Positions 52,779-61,646 of a DNA stretch of 64,000 bases are shown here, one piece after another. Source of the DNA: UBA695 sp042691655 (GTDB lineage: Bacteria; Verrucomicrobiota; Verrucomicrobiia; Chthoniobacterales; Chthoniobacteraceae); assembly GCA_042691655.1 (NCBI GenBank), contig CP170506.1, positions 3,596,001-3,660,000 of the forward strand, read 5' to 3'. A model generated the notes under the pieces. The model did not search any database. It had not been told where the DNA came from and was given only the letters and a program-made list of their open reading frames with translations. The stretch's first letter is position 1. Every line of letters begins with the position of its first letter. The translations under genes and the position numbers were made by a program.

Positions 52779-54023
52779 TTACCTCTCCATTTTCCATCCA
52801 GAGATGCCGTAAAAGACAATATACACGTAACAAACCGCAGGAATGCACATCGAAAGGTGAATGCCGATCAAATCCGCAGCCCGGCCCGTTACCACAGGCA
52901 ACAAAGCCCCGCCCACAATCGCCATAATGAGGAAACTGGAACCACGGCTCGTCAAGTGTCCGAGCCCGTTCAGCCCCAGCGTAAATAAGTTGGGAAACAA
53001 GATCGAATTGAAAAAGCCCACGGAGAGGATAGCCCACATGGCCACATGGCCGTGGCCCAGGACGGCTATCACCAGCAGGCTCGCAGCGATCCCCGAGAAA
53101 ATACTCAGCAAATGTTCCGCCCTAAACTTTTGCAGAAGCGCCGAACCAATAAATCGGCCCAACATGGCCGCCCCCCAATAAAATGCAACATAATGAGCCG
53201 CTTTTTCCGCGACCATACCGGCGATCGCTGGCTCCGCAAGGAAGTTGATGAGATAGCTTCCAATGGATACCTCGGCGCCGACATACAGGAAAATACCGAC
53301 CGCGGCCAATACAAGGTGGCGGACCTTCAAAACCTCGGAGAAAGAATGAGCCTCATCCCCCTCCACCGCCGGGATTGACGGAAGTTTGAGAAGACCGGCG
53401 ACCGCTGCCATAACTATCAGCGTCAAAGCGATCCCGATGTAGGGGAGCTTCACCATTGAAGCCTGCTCAACTTTGCTCTGCAAACCGCCGGATCCGGCAA
53501 GGATTAGGTAGCTGCCAAAAAACGGCGCAAGCGTTGTACCAAGCGAGTTGAAAGCTTGAGCCAAGTTCAGCCGACTTGACGCGGTCTCCGGTTTGCCGAG
53601 CACCGACACATACGCGTTTGCAGCGACCTGAAGAATGGTAATGCCGGAAGCTAGAATAAAAAACGCACCGAGGAAAAACGGATACGACAGGAATGCCGCC
53701 GCTGGGTAAAAAAGCAGAGCACCGACTCCGCAGGTCGATAGACCAGCCACCATTCCGCGTTGATACCCCAAAACGGACACGAGCTTTCCCGCTGGCAGGG
53801 ATATGATAAAATAGGCTCCGAAAAAAGTGAACTGGACCAGCGAGGATTGGAAGTAATTCAGCGCAAATACAGCCTTCAGATGGGGGATTAAGATATCATT
53901 CAGGCAGGTGATGAAGCCCCACATGAAAAAGATCGTCGTGACGATCGAAATCGCGAAACGCTGAGTGCCATTGGAAACGCCGTTCCCGACGGGCTGTTCC
54001 GGTAACGTGATTGGGGAGTTCAT
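52779..54023 (-). CDS. MFS sugar:proton symporter, FucP family (first)
   Basis: 414 residues with about 12 membrane segments. The opening FFMWGFITCLNDILIPHLKAVF is the FucP signature, and QVAANAYVSVLGKPETASSRL is also conserved. FucP-type proteins import fucose, glucose, galactose or related sugars with protons. Last gene of a minus-strand group: beta-propeller protein, SGNH hydrolase, this transporter (gaps of 40 and 15 bp). A second FucP-like gene is at 61647-63065. Confidence 0.88.
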   Translation of the reverse strand: MNSPITLPEQPVGNGVSNGTQRFAISIVTTIFFMWGFITCLNDILIPHLKAVFALNYFQSSLVQFTFFGAYFIISLPAGKLVSVLGYQRGMVAGLSTCGVGALLFYPAAAFLSYPFFLGAFFILASGITILQVAANAYVSVLGKPETASSRLNLAQAFNSLGTTLAPFFGSYLILAGSGGLQSKVEQASMVKLPYIGIALTLIVMAAVAGLLKLPSIPAVEGDEAHSFSEVLKVRHLVLAAVGIFLYVGAEVSIGSYLINFLAEPAIAGMVAEKAAHYVAFYWGAAMLGRFIGSALLQKFRAEHLLSIFSGIAASLLVIAVLGHGHVAMWAILSVGFFNSILFPNLFTLGLNGLGHLTSRGSSFLIMAIVGGALLPVVTGRAADLIGIHLSMCIPAVCYVYIVFYGISGWKMER

Positions 54024-54038
54024 ATGCGTTACAAGGTA

Positions 54039-54728
54039 CTAGTTCCAGTTCATCACCTTGAGGATCTTATCGGTCCATATCTTATAGCCGACATCGTTCA
54101 GATGCAGGCCGTCTGCGGTGCAGTCGGCTCGGAGTTCGCCATTCCCATCGGAAAAGAGAGCGTGAAGATCGATATAGTCGCAAGCGTATTGAGGTGCCGT
54201 ATTCTTAAGCCATTCGTTAAATTCCAGGATCTGCGGGTTAAAGGGTCGCTTGGTTCCCGAGGTAGGCAACAGCGACTGAACATGGACTCGCGCCATCGGA
54301 AGCCGCGCCCGGATTTTCTTGAGGAGGTCGGTGTATCCTTCCTCCATCTGGGCCACGGTATGGTGCGTTTGAAGGTCGTTGATACCAATGAGAAGAAATA
54401 TTTCCGAAGGCGAGCAGTCAAATATGGAGTTATCCAACCGCTGCAACAGCCCGCGAGGATCGCCCTCCGCCTTGGCGTTTCCAATAACGTCCCCTCCAAT
54501 TCCTCGATTAAGAACGCGCCGGCCGGGGAAGAATTTCGCGACGTTGTACCCTTCTGTAATGCTATCTCCGACGAGAACCACATTTTGCCAGTCCAGATTT
54601 TGTTCCGTAAAGGCCCGGGTGCGATTTTTCCAATTCAGCTTAAATATCGCATTCCAATCCTGCGCCGAAGCGCTTATCGCAGAAAACAAAACTAGCGATA
54701 CAATCAGGTGAAGGGTGATTCGTTTCAT
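54039..54728 (-). CDS. Secreted SGNH hydrolase, acetylesterase-like
   Basis: 229 residues with a signal peptide (about 1-22). Block I is VVLVGDSITEGYN, block II has NRGIGGDVIG, block III is LLIGINDLQ, and block V is ADGLHLNDVGYKIW with the catalytic Asp-x-x-His. The size fits single-domain carbohydrate or rhamnogalacturonan acetylesterases and PAF-acetylhydrolase-like enzymes. Neighbours (GH28-like, GH78, sugar symporter) favour removal of acetyl groups from pectic glycan. Confidence 0.88.
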   Translation of the reverse strand: MKRITLHLIVSLVLFSAISASAQDWNAIFKLNWKNRTRAFTEQNLDWQNVVLVGDSITEGYNVAKFFPGRRVLNRGIGGDVIGNAKAEGDPRGLLQRLDNSIFDCSPSEIFLLIGINDLQTHHTVAQMEEGYTDLLKKIRARLPMARVHVQSLLPTSGTKRPFNPQILEFNEWLKNTAPQYACDYIDLHALFSDGNGELRADCTADGLHLNDVGYKIWTDKILKVMNWN

Positions 54729-54768
54729 AAATTTCGTGTCGATTGAAGAAAATCAAAAACGGAGGCGG

Positions 54769-56145
54769 TTACTCCGTTTGTGCGGGCAGCAAAGCCGGAT
54801 CGTCCAAATCAAGGCGATACATGATTTGATTATAGTCGTAGCGAGGTGTCGGCTGCGCGTGGTTAGCGAACGCGGACGTATACGTTCCTTCGAACAAAAT
54901 AAACTTCGCCTCGTTCGGGACGAGATCGGCATCGATCATCGGGTTATAGAATGTATAGTTATTATGACTAACGATTTTGACAGCCTTTCCCCATGGGCCG
55001 GAAGGAGACGTTCCCTCGGCATACCAAATTTCACCGAAACCAGACGCCCCGCCTTTCCGCTGAAAAACCACCAGCCACCGCTTCCGTTGGAAATTCCATG
55101 CCATCGATCCGGACGCAATTTGAATCGCTTTTCCATCCGCCGCGGAGGTCAGTGAATTCGGATTTTCAACATTCTCCCACGTGGAAGGGTCTGCCCACGC
55201 CTCATAAGTGGCCGGACAACGCATGGTCGGCAATGCCTCGCCGAAGTAAACCCACTTGCGGCCGCTGGGGTCGGTCCAGAATGCGGCATGGTTGTCGGGC
55301 ATTCGCGGACAGACTCCGGATTCTCCCTTTTTCCAAACAGCGCGCAGGGGTTTCCATTTCGCAGCAGCGTCATTCCACTCTACCAACCCGTATTCCACAC
55401 GGTCCAGCGTCCCTTTGATCTTGGAATAGGCACCGACTAGATGGGATCCCCCCTTCCCGTCGAGAAGGCTCACACAGCCTCCAACCCAGATGGGGCCGGA
55501 GTTCTCGGCATCGACCAGATTGCAAACATCGCCCTTCTGGTTGCGGATATATTCAAGGTTCAACGCCAACGGTGGCTCAAACGATTTCAGTGGCTGACTC
55601 TCCGAAATTGCGCCGCATGATTTGAAGAGCCCCAACGCATAGCTGGAAATATTGGTGTCTCCCCATCCCCAGAATAATTTTCCCTGATAGGGAGTCAGTT
55701 GAACCGTGTCCTGGCCGGTGACTCCAGATTCCTGCCAATCCAGATGTTCCCCCAGTTTTTGGCTTTCACCGAAAATTCCGGAGCCGGTCAACCGCCCGAG
55801 GCGCTTCGCGACATTGGTTCGCGTAATCTCGATTCGCTTTGTTCCGCCCGGGACCGGTTTAAACCGGAATCCGCGGTTTCCTAACCCGTCCTTCGGGATT
55901 TCATAGCCATGGCTTCGGACGATGAGCCATGTATCATGATTCATAAATTCCGGTAGATCGAAGGCGACGACCCCGGCATTGTCCGTGATCAATGTGACAT
56001 GACTAGTCGTTTCGAGTTCCACCATCGGAACCGGCCATCCGGAACCTTTTTCCACAACCTCGATCCGACAAGGCTCCATGGCTTCGAGCCGACAGATGGA
56101 CAAGAGGCCAACTGCAATGAACGCTGGGAGGAAAGCTTTCTGCAT
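54769..56145 (-). CDS. Secreted beta-propeller protein, possible glycosidase
   Basis: 458 residues with a signal peptide (about 1-22). Residues about 25-110 form a carboxypeptidase-regulatory-like beta-sandwich (VEKGSGWPVPMVELETTSH). The rest shows propeller-like repeats with LFWGWGDTNISSYALGLF, KWVYFGEALPTMRCPATYE and MAWNFQRKRWLVVFQRK. It resembles GH43-like or DUF4185-like proteins but I cannot point to the catalytic triad. Co-oriented with the SGNH hydrolase and FucP-like genes. Confidence 0.6.
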   Translation of the reverse strand: MQKAFLPAFIAVGLLSICRLEAMEPCRIEVVEKGSGWPVPMVELETTSHVTLITDNAGVVAFDLPEFMNHDTWLIVRSHGYEIPKDGLGNRGFRFKPVPGGTKRIEITRTNVAKRLGRLTGSGIFGESQKLGEHLDWQESGVTGQDTVQLTPYQGKLFWGWGDTNISSYALGLFKSCGAISESQPLKSFEPPLALNLEYIRNQKGDVCNLVDAENSGPIWVGGCVSLLDGKGGSHLVGAYSKIKGTLDRVEYGLVEWNDAAAKWKPLRAVWKKGESGVCPRMPDNHAAFWTDPSGRKWVYFGEALPTMRCPATYEAWADPSTWENVENPNSLTSAADGKAIQIASGSMAWNFQRKRWLVVFQRKGGASGFGEIWYAEGTSPSGPWGKAVKIVSHNNYTFYNPMIDADLVPNEAKFILFEGTYTSAFANHAQPTPRYDYNQIMYRLDLDDPALLPAQTE

Positions 56146-56279
56146 ACCATCACTTGTTAGGACATTTTCGATTAAATGTCACCACATAACTTTACAAAAC
56201 CGGCGGATCCGTTTTTTCCAGCTTCGCTAAAGCAGCCAACGATCAAGCCTCGGGCAATTTGCCCGCTTAAGCAGCAAAA

Positions 56280-57419
56280 TCAACCACGCCGGTTTGATTT
56301 TGGCAGATGAATTCCACAGGATTCCCGAATGATCAACTTCGGGGATACGTAAACCGATCTCGCGGGTCTCCCCGGCCGACGAATGCGATCCAAGAGCGTT
56401 TCGAATGCCGCCACAGCGACTTCGCGGCACGGCTGCTCCAGCGTGGTCAGCGCGGAACCAAGCAAAGGAGCAAATTCGGCATTGTCAAAGCCGGTAACCC
56501 TCAAGTCGCGAGGCACCCGGATATTGTTACTGTCCAGGAAACGCAGGAGATGCGCGGCGGTAATATCATTGGCGCAAACTACTGCATCACTTTTCGACAA
56601 GATAGGCAGACTGGCCGCGAAGTTTGGGCATTCCGGGTCGTGAATTTGAATCCACCCGCTCTGGGGCTCAATCTCATGAAACGCCATCGCCTCCTTGACG
56701 CCCACGAGGCGCGCCCTGACCGAAGTGGCCGAGTTTTCGCGAGCGATAAACACCAGCCGCCGGCACCCGAGCCGGATCAGATGGTCGGCGGCCATAAAAC
56801 CACCCGCGGCATTGTCAATACTCACCAGATCGAACCCGCTCCGATTGGGGAACGGAACGAGATCCCGATCCAAAAGAACCACCGGAATCTCTGCCTTGAC
56901 CAGCAGCTGTATCACTTCAAGGCTATCCTCCTCTTTGTGCTTCACTAATTCAAAGGGGGTGAAAATCACGCCAGCCACCTTCTCTTTGATATACTGTTTG
57001 CAAAGCTTGACCGCGTAGTCCAACACCGCCTCCTGGCTTTGCAAGGGCTCCGCGGAACCCCCTATGTGAAGGGAATAACCACTCCGCCGCGCCAGCATGG
57101 CAAGCTCCAAACTGATCGGCTCAAAAATACCGGTCATCTGGAAATCCGGGATAATCAGGCCAAGCTGTTCGCCGGACACCGAAGCGGCCTCCGGTTCCCT
57201 CACATAGGTGCCCGAGCCCGCCTTCCGCTCGATCAGTTCTTCGTTTTCAAGATCCCGCAACGCACGGGCAACCGTTGGACGCGAAACCCCAAATTGGCGA
57301 ACATATTCCTCCTCGGTCGGCAGACGATCCCCCGGCTGATAGGTACCCGTCTTGATGTCGGTTAAGACCTTCCGGTATATCTCACTGTGTTTGGAGATTC
57401 TCTTTTGAGGTACTGTCAT
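56280..57419 (-). CDS. GntR-LacI hybrid regulator (AraR-like)
   Basis: 379 residues. The N-terminal winged helix is GntR type (YQPGDRLPTEEEYVRQFGVSRPTVARALRDLE, split here for clarity as GDRLPTEEEYVRQFGVSR then PTVARALRDLE). A LacI-type sugar sensor follows (LGLIIPDFQMTGIFEPISLE, GGFMAADHLIRLGCRRLVFI, LRVTGFDNAEFAPLLGSALT, TTLEQPCREVAVAAFETLL). This is the layout of AraR. It lies upstream of the beta-propeller/SGNH/FucP group and is divergent from the GH28-like gene, so it probably controls both. Confidence 0.88.
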   Translation of the reverse strand: MTVPQKRISKHSEIYRKVLTDIKTGTYQPGDRLPTEEEYVRQFGVSRPTVARALRDLENEELIERKAGSGTYVREPEAASVSGEQLGLIIPDFQMTGIFEPISLELAMLARRSGYSLHIGGSAEPLQSQEAVLDYAVKLCKQYIKEKVAGVIFTPFELVKHKEEDSLEVIQLLVKAEIPVVLLDRDLVPFPNRSGFDLVSIDNAAGGFMAADHLIRLGCRRLVFIARENSATSVRARLVGVKEAMAFHEIEPQSGWIQIHDPECPNFAASLPILSKSDAVVCANDITAAHLLRFLDSNNIRVPRDLRVTGFDNAEFAPLLGSALTTLEQPCREVAVAAFETLLDRIRRPGRPARSVYVSPKLIIRESCGIHLPKSNRRG

Positions 57420-57460
57420 TGCGGTTCCTGTAGGTTAACAGATCATCGATTTTGTGTATA

Positions 57461-57490
57461 CCGGTTTTACAATGTCAAAGGAATGTCCCA
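57461..57490 (+). promoter_or_regulatory. Possible weaker copy of the 38-bp upstream element
   Basis: Reads GGTTTTACAATG then TCAAAGGAATGTCCCAC toward the GH28-like gene, about 222 bp before its start. It follows the element's order and orientation but needs about three missing bases and two changes, so it is only a candidate. Confidence 0.3.
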
Positions 57491-57696
57491 CGTTTCCGGT
57501 TCGCGACAAGTTTAAATGTCCTTTCATTATGGATGATTTGTATTTGCATTTCAGCTGCGAAATGCCTACGCTCCCGTTTTGTTTCACGTATGCCCCCTCT
57601 TGCCGCCCTTGTCCAGTCCCCCCGCGAGTCAGTGATGAGCATTCGCTCTTTGTCATCGCACCGCACAACAGAACAAAAAACCTTGAATTGAAATCC

Positions 57697-59676
57697 ATGA
57701 CGACAATATCCACTCGCCTTCCGCTTTCCCATACCGGTACGCAACGATCCCCTGTCCGCCGCCTGCTTGCGCTTGCATGTTGCCTGATTGCCGCGGCACC
57801 GTTGGCGACCAGCGCTTCCTCCCCGCAATCAGGGATAACCGCATCGTATTTGCTGAACGAAGATTTCAACGCCGAATCGCTTGGAAAGGCTCCTTCAACA
57901 TGGACCGTTGACGGCCCTGCGGGCGCGGTCACCATCCAAGCCCCCGTCTTCGCCGCTGACCTAAGTCTGCAGTTGCAAAAAGGACAAGGAGCGCGCGCCA
58001 TCGGTGCGCTCCACGCTTTCACCCCGACGACGGGAAAAGTGGTGGCTGAAGCCAAAATACGAGTGGAAGAGCAGCAGGGATCCAGCCATCCGCTCATCGT
58101 CAGCGATCGCACGAACCAACCGGCTGTGGACCTCCTCGTCCGGGATGGGACACTCTATACACACAGCAACAACGACGAGACGAAAGTCCAATCCATACAG
58201 CCGGGCATTTGGTACATTTTACGGCTGGAAATGAACACCAATACCCGGTGCTACGACCTTTATGTGGATGGCATAAAGAAAGTCACCGCCGCAGTATTTC
58301 GCAACAACGTCTCTTCGCTCTCCGCGGTTGGCTGTTCCATTGATGGCGACCATCCCGGCACCCTGCTTGTGGATAACGTCATGGTGTACAGCCACGCCGG
58401 TTTGATCGGCGAGCCGCCAAAACCTATCTATGACGTCTTCCGCTATGGCGCAACGGGGAACGGAACGACCAAAGACACCGAGGCAATCCAGAAAGCCATT
58501 GACGCATGCGCAGAATCTGGCGGCTCCGTATACCTGCACGACGGCATCTTTGTTGCTGGCAGTCTTCGGCTGAAAAGCAAAATGACCCTCTTTATCGACT
58601 CCTCCGCGACCCTGTTCGGAAGTCCCGATGACGCCGACTATCCCGAACAGCCCTATTCCGCAGGCAAATTTAAGTATAAAAGAGCCCTGGTCTACATTCC
58701 GGAAGCAAACAATGTTCGAATTGACGGAGGCGGGACCATCGACGGAAACGGAAGGATTAAACGGTGGGTGGTGAACAACAATGAAGAAAAACGATCCTTC
58801 CTTATCCATTCTCTTAATTCCAACTATCTCACCGTTCAGAACGTCTATCTGAAAGACGCGACCATGTGGTGTTTCGTTCCGGCACAGACCGACAATATCC
58901 TCATCCGGAACATCAACATTGACAGCAGGGCGTTTGGCAACCGGGATGGCATCGATCTTGTTGATACGCAACACGTCCTCGTCGAAAATTGCACCATCAA
59001 TACTGATGATGACAGCATATGCCCCAAAAGCACGACCCCCCGGGGCCTGGACGATGTGACCGTACGGAAATGCTATCTCGTCGGATCGGTACGCGCAAAC
59101 GGGATCAAATTTGGAACCGCAAGCGTCGGCGGCTTTAAAAACGGGAGTTTCCAAGATATCCTGATCAAAAATTGTGATAAATCCGCCCTGGCGCTGGAAT
59201 CGGTGGACGGAGCCGATGTATCCAACATTGTCTTCCGCCGAATCGATCTCAATGCCACCAATTCCCCCTTCTATCTGACGATCGGGCGGCGTGGAGACCG
59301 GGGAATGACGAGCCCGAAGATTGGCAGCATCGAGAACATCCTCTTTGAGGATGTCGTGGGGAACAACCTGAAGCGGAGCATCGGGTGCCCTATCTCAGGA
59401 CTCGTTCACAACGGAACGGAATATCGTCTTAAAAACATCACCTTTAGGCGCTGCAAGATTACATTCCAGGGCGGGGAAACCGAGGTACCTGGCATGCCGC
59501 CGGAAGCGGGAAGAGAGTACCCGGAATGCAACAACTGGCACAACCTGCCTGCCTTCGGCTACTTCATCCGCCATGCGGATCACATCCGCTTTGAAAATTG
59601 CGTTACCAAGGCAACCGCTAACGATTCCCGCCCATGGCGGGTGCTCGAAGATGTAAACGACCTAAAGGACGAGTAA
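57697..59676 (+). CDS. Secreted GH28-like right-handed beta-helix protein
   Basis: 659 residues from the ATG at 57697, where a signal peptide begins (core LLALACCLIAAAPLATSA). The frame is open back to 57454 with no export features. An N-terminal concanavalin-like domain (about 30-210) precedes the beta-helix (from DVFRYGATGNGTTKDTEAIQ). GH28 acids appear in NRDGIDLVDTQHVLVENC and TDDDSICPKS, and NGIKFGT replaces the RIK block. The GHG motif with its His is not seen, so activity may differ from classical polygalacturonase. Divergent from the GntR-LacI regulator. Confidence 0.78.
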   Translation: MTTISTRLPLSHTGTQRSPVRRLLALACCLIAAAPLATSASSPQSGITASYLLNEDFNAESLGKAPSTWTVDGPAGAVTIQAPVFAADLSLQLQKGQGARAIGALHAFTPTTGKVVAEAKIRVEEQQGSSHPLIVSDRTNQPAVDLLVRDGTLYTHSNNDETKVQSIQPGIWYILRLEMNTNTRCYDLYVDGIKKVTAAVFRNNVSSLSAVGCSIDGDHPGTLLVDNVMVYSHAGLIGEPPKPIYDVFRYGATGNGTTKDTEAIQKAIDACAESGGSVYLHDGIFVAGSLRLKSKMTLFIDSSATLFGSPDDADYPEQPYSAGKFKYKRALVYIPEANNVRIDGGGTIDGNGRIKRWVVNNNEEKRSFLIHSLNSNYLTVQNVYLKDATMWCFVPAQTDNILIRNINIDSRAFGNRDGIDLVDTQHVLVENCTINTDDDSICPKSTTPRGLDDVTVRKCYLVGSVRANGIKFGTASVGGFKNGSFQDILIKNCDKSALALESVDGADVSNIVFRRIDLNATNSPFYLTIGRRGDRGMTSPKIGSIENILFEDVVGNNLKRSIGCPISGLVHNGTEYRLKNITFRRCKITFQGGETEVPGMPPEAGREYPECNNWHNLPAFGYFIRHADHIRFENCVTKATANDSRPWRVLEDVNDLKDE

Positions 59677-59706
59677 TACCCATTGCTTGAACTATCGGTA
59701 TTACTC
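59671..59706. terminator. Hairpin at the end of the GH28-like gene
   Basis: 10-bp perfect arms (59671-59680 and 59697-59706) around a 16-base loop, overlapping the stop codon, between two convergent genes. Confidence 0.45.
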
Positions 59707-59783
59707 AAAAGCTGTAGCCTGCAAATTGTCCTGACGACGCCTATCCCTTTTTTCCGGCCCCCGATCAGGCGCGCTTTCAATTT

Positions 59784-61514
59784 CTACCGCTCATGGTAGG
59801 GATAATCAAACGGTGAGGCACGGCGAAGCTTGCCATCAAGCCCATACACTTGGTTTGCGGTCACCGTCAGCTTGTATTCTCTATTACCCGCGCGAAGAGT
59901 AACCTGCTTCTGCGCGGGATCAATGCCGACAACCTCCTGCACAGTGCCATCCCGCTTGGTAACGACGCGGACCCCCGCCGTGCAGGAGAAAACATCCCGA
60001 TGGTTGACACGGGCGGTAAAAGTTCCTCCCTTTTGAGTAAGCGTCCAAGTTTGGTCGTTCCAGCGCTGTGTATAGGTAAAGTCCTCTCCGCCATCGGCCA
60101 GGCCAGACCACCAAACCTGATCGTGTTCGACATCAAGAGAGATCCCATTCATTAGCGAGCAGTATTCCATCATGGAAAGCAGCGTGGGACCGTAGCCATC
60201 TCCGTGTTCGTTGTCAGCCACGCCCGTGTACGGGTCGAACTGCTGTGGAAAACGCCCTCCCTTATTGAGGGCGGCAATCAGCTTGCGCCCCAGCAGGGTG
60301 ACTTCGGCGAAATGGCCGTAATTGTTAAGTGCGCGGATGGCGCGCTGGTACGTAAGCCCCTGGGGTTGACCGCTCCAATCATTAGCGCCAGCGCGATAGA
60401 GCGGATCGTTTATCGCGATGGACGTCAACGGCATTGGCGTCCAGAACTCAGCCGGGTTGAGCAGATGGTAACGAACAAAGGCGTCAGCCATCTCTTGAGT
60501 GAACATTCCGTGATACATGGCCCGAAGGTTATTATGGATCAGCTCCGGCATCGTTTTCCCGTTTCGATCATGGTCAAAACAAGCATGGCGCTCAGGGAGC
60601 CATAGCCCCTTAATCAGCCTTTGCCGCACGTCCTCTGCTTGCTGTTTCCAGAAATCCTCACGCCCGTTTCCTAATTCATGGGCAATTTTCGCTAGCGTTG
60701 CGCGACCGTCATAGCTGTAGGCCATGAGATCCATTGAGGCAAAAGGAACGAGGATTTCGTCAAGCGGATGTGGAGGAACATTCTTGGGAACGCGCCAGAA
60801 TTGATGGAAGACGATAGAATCCAGCGGGCTGGGCGCGCGACTGTCGCCAGGCGGAAAATCAAAGGGCCAATGAAATGGAGCGCCACGTGTCAATAGTCGA
60901 CTGCTGCCGTCTTCGCCCGTGTCGGTGAGACAATAGGATTCAAGCAGGCCATCTCCGTTGGAATCGCGGGTTCGCCAGAGATAGTCATCGTAGGCCTTTA
61001 AGGCACCATAGAGCTTTTGGAGATAGTCTCGATCCTTGCCACCCCAGAAATACATTTTCCAGGCGGGATCCGGGAAACAGTAACCCTGTAACGTTTTGTA
61101 GGCCGGGCGAGGAGGTTGACCGCTTGCTACCACCCCCGGCATTCGACCGTCGGCCCGCTGGCAGTTTATGAAAATAAGTTGATTGTTCAGCGCCACCTCC
61201 ACATTGCGTTTGGCGTACATCTCGCCTCCCATGGCCTGAGTTTCGATCCAGGCATTCTCGTAGCCTCCGCCCTCAACGAGTATCTTCATCGTGGGCGTGA
61301 AGGGGTGGATATTCCCGGCTTCTTTTGCCTCGGCAATATCAAAGAGATGCTGAAGCTGGGAATTGGAGGTATGGAAGGAAACTCCTGTCGAAGAATCCTG
61401 CTTTAATTCGCCCACAGTTGGGGTGACGGCTGGAAACTTGACGACACCATTGGGTTCGGCGACGAGCTGGCCGAAGCTGGTAATAACAAGGGCCAAAAAG
61501 AGGGGTGCTTTCAC
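59784..61514 (-). CDS. Secreted (alpha/alpha)6 glycosidase, MGH1/GH63-like
   Basis: 576 residues with a signal peptide (about 1-20). The helical barrel has GGGYENAWIETQAMGGEMYAK (shown in part: ENAWIETQAMGGEMY), DYLWRTRDSNGDGLLESYC, HACFDHDRNGK, and NDWSGQPQGLTYQRAIRALN with an acidic end EHGDGYGPT. This matches the mannosylglycerate-hydrolase-like (MGH1/GH63) fold. A C-terminal beta-domain follows. The substrate is not readable. It is downstream of the second FucP-like symporter and the GH92 gene on the same strand. Confidence 0.72.
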   Translation of the reverse strand: MKAPLFLALVITSFGQLVAEPNGVVKFPAVTPTVGELKQDSSTGVSFHTSNSQLQHLFDIAEAKEAGNIHPFTPTMKILVEGGGYENAWIETQAMGGEMYAKRNVEVALNNQLIFINCQRADGRMPGVVASGQPPRPAYKTLQGYCFPDPAWKMYFWGGKDRDYLQKLYGALKAYDDYLWRTRDSNGDGLLESYCLTDTGEDGSSRLLTRGAPFHWPFDFPPGDSRAPSPLDSIVFHQFWRVPKNVPPHPLDEILVPFASMDLMAYSYDGRATLAKIAHELGNGREDFWKQQAEDVRQRLIKGLWLPERHACFDHDRNGKTMPELIHNNLRAMYHGMFTQEMADAFVRYHLLNPAEFWTPMPLTSIAINDPLYRAGANDWSGQPQGLTYQRAIRALNNYGHFAEVTLLGRKLIAALNKGGRFPQQFDPYTGVADNEHGDGYGPTLLSMMEYCSLMNGISLDVEHDQVWWSGLADGGEDFTYTQRWNDQTWTLTQKGGTFTARVNHRDVFSCTAGVRVVTKRDGTVQEVVGIDPAQKQVTLRAGNREYKLTVTANQVYGLDGKLRRASPFDYPYHER

Positions 61515-61646
61515 TTGGTGTTACATTAAAGGGGGAAGCGGAGATTCTAAAGCATAACTTTTAAAACATGCGCTTACCGATTTGAGCGCAAGGGTAGAGG
61601 TAAGGCCGCGAGAGCAGCATTACCGATCAACTAACCCTCCGCTGGC

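Noticed and set aside
56161..56191. A stretch resembling the 38-bp element upstream of the beta-propeller gene at 54769-56145
   Set aside because: It needs a gap, lacks several fixed positions, and points the wrong way relative to the nearest gene start; it is better described as a simple inverted repeat (GACATTT/AAATGTC).
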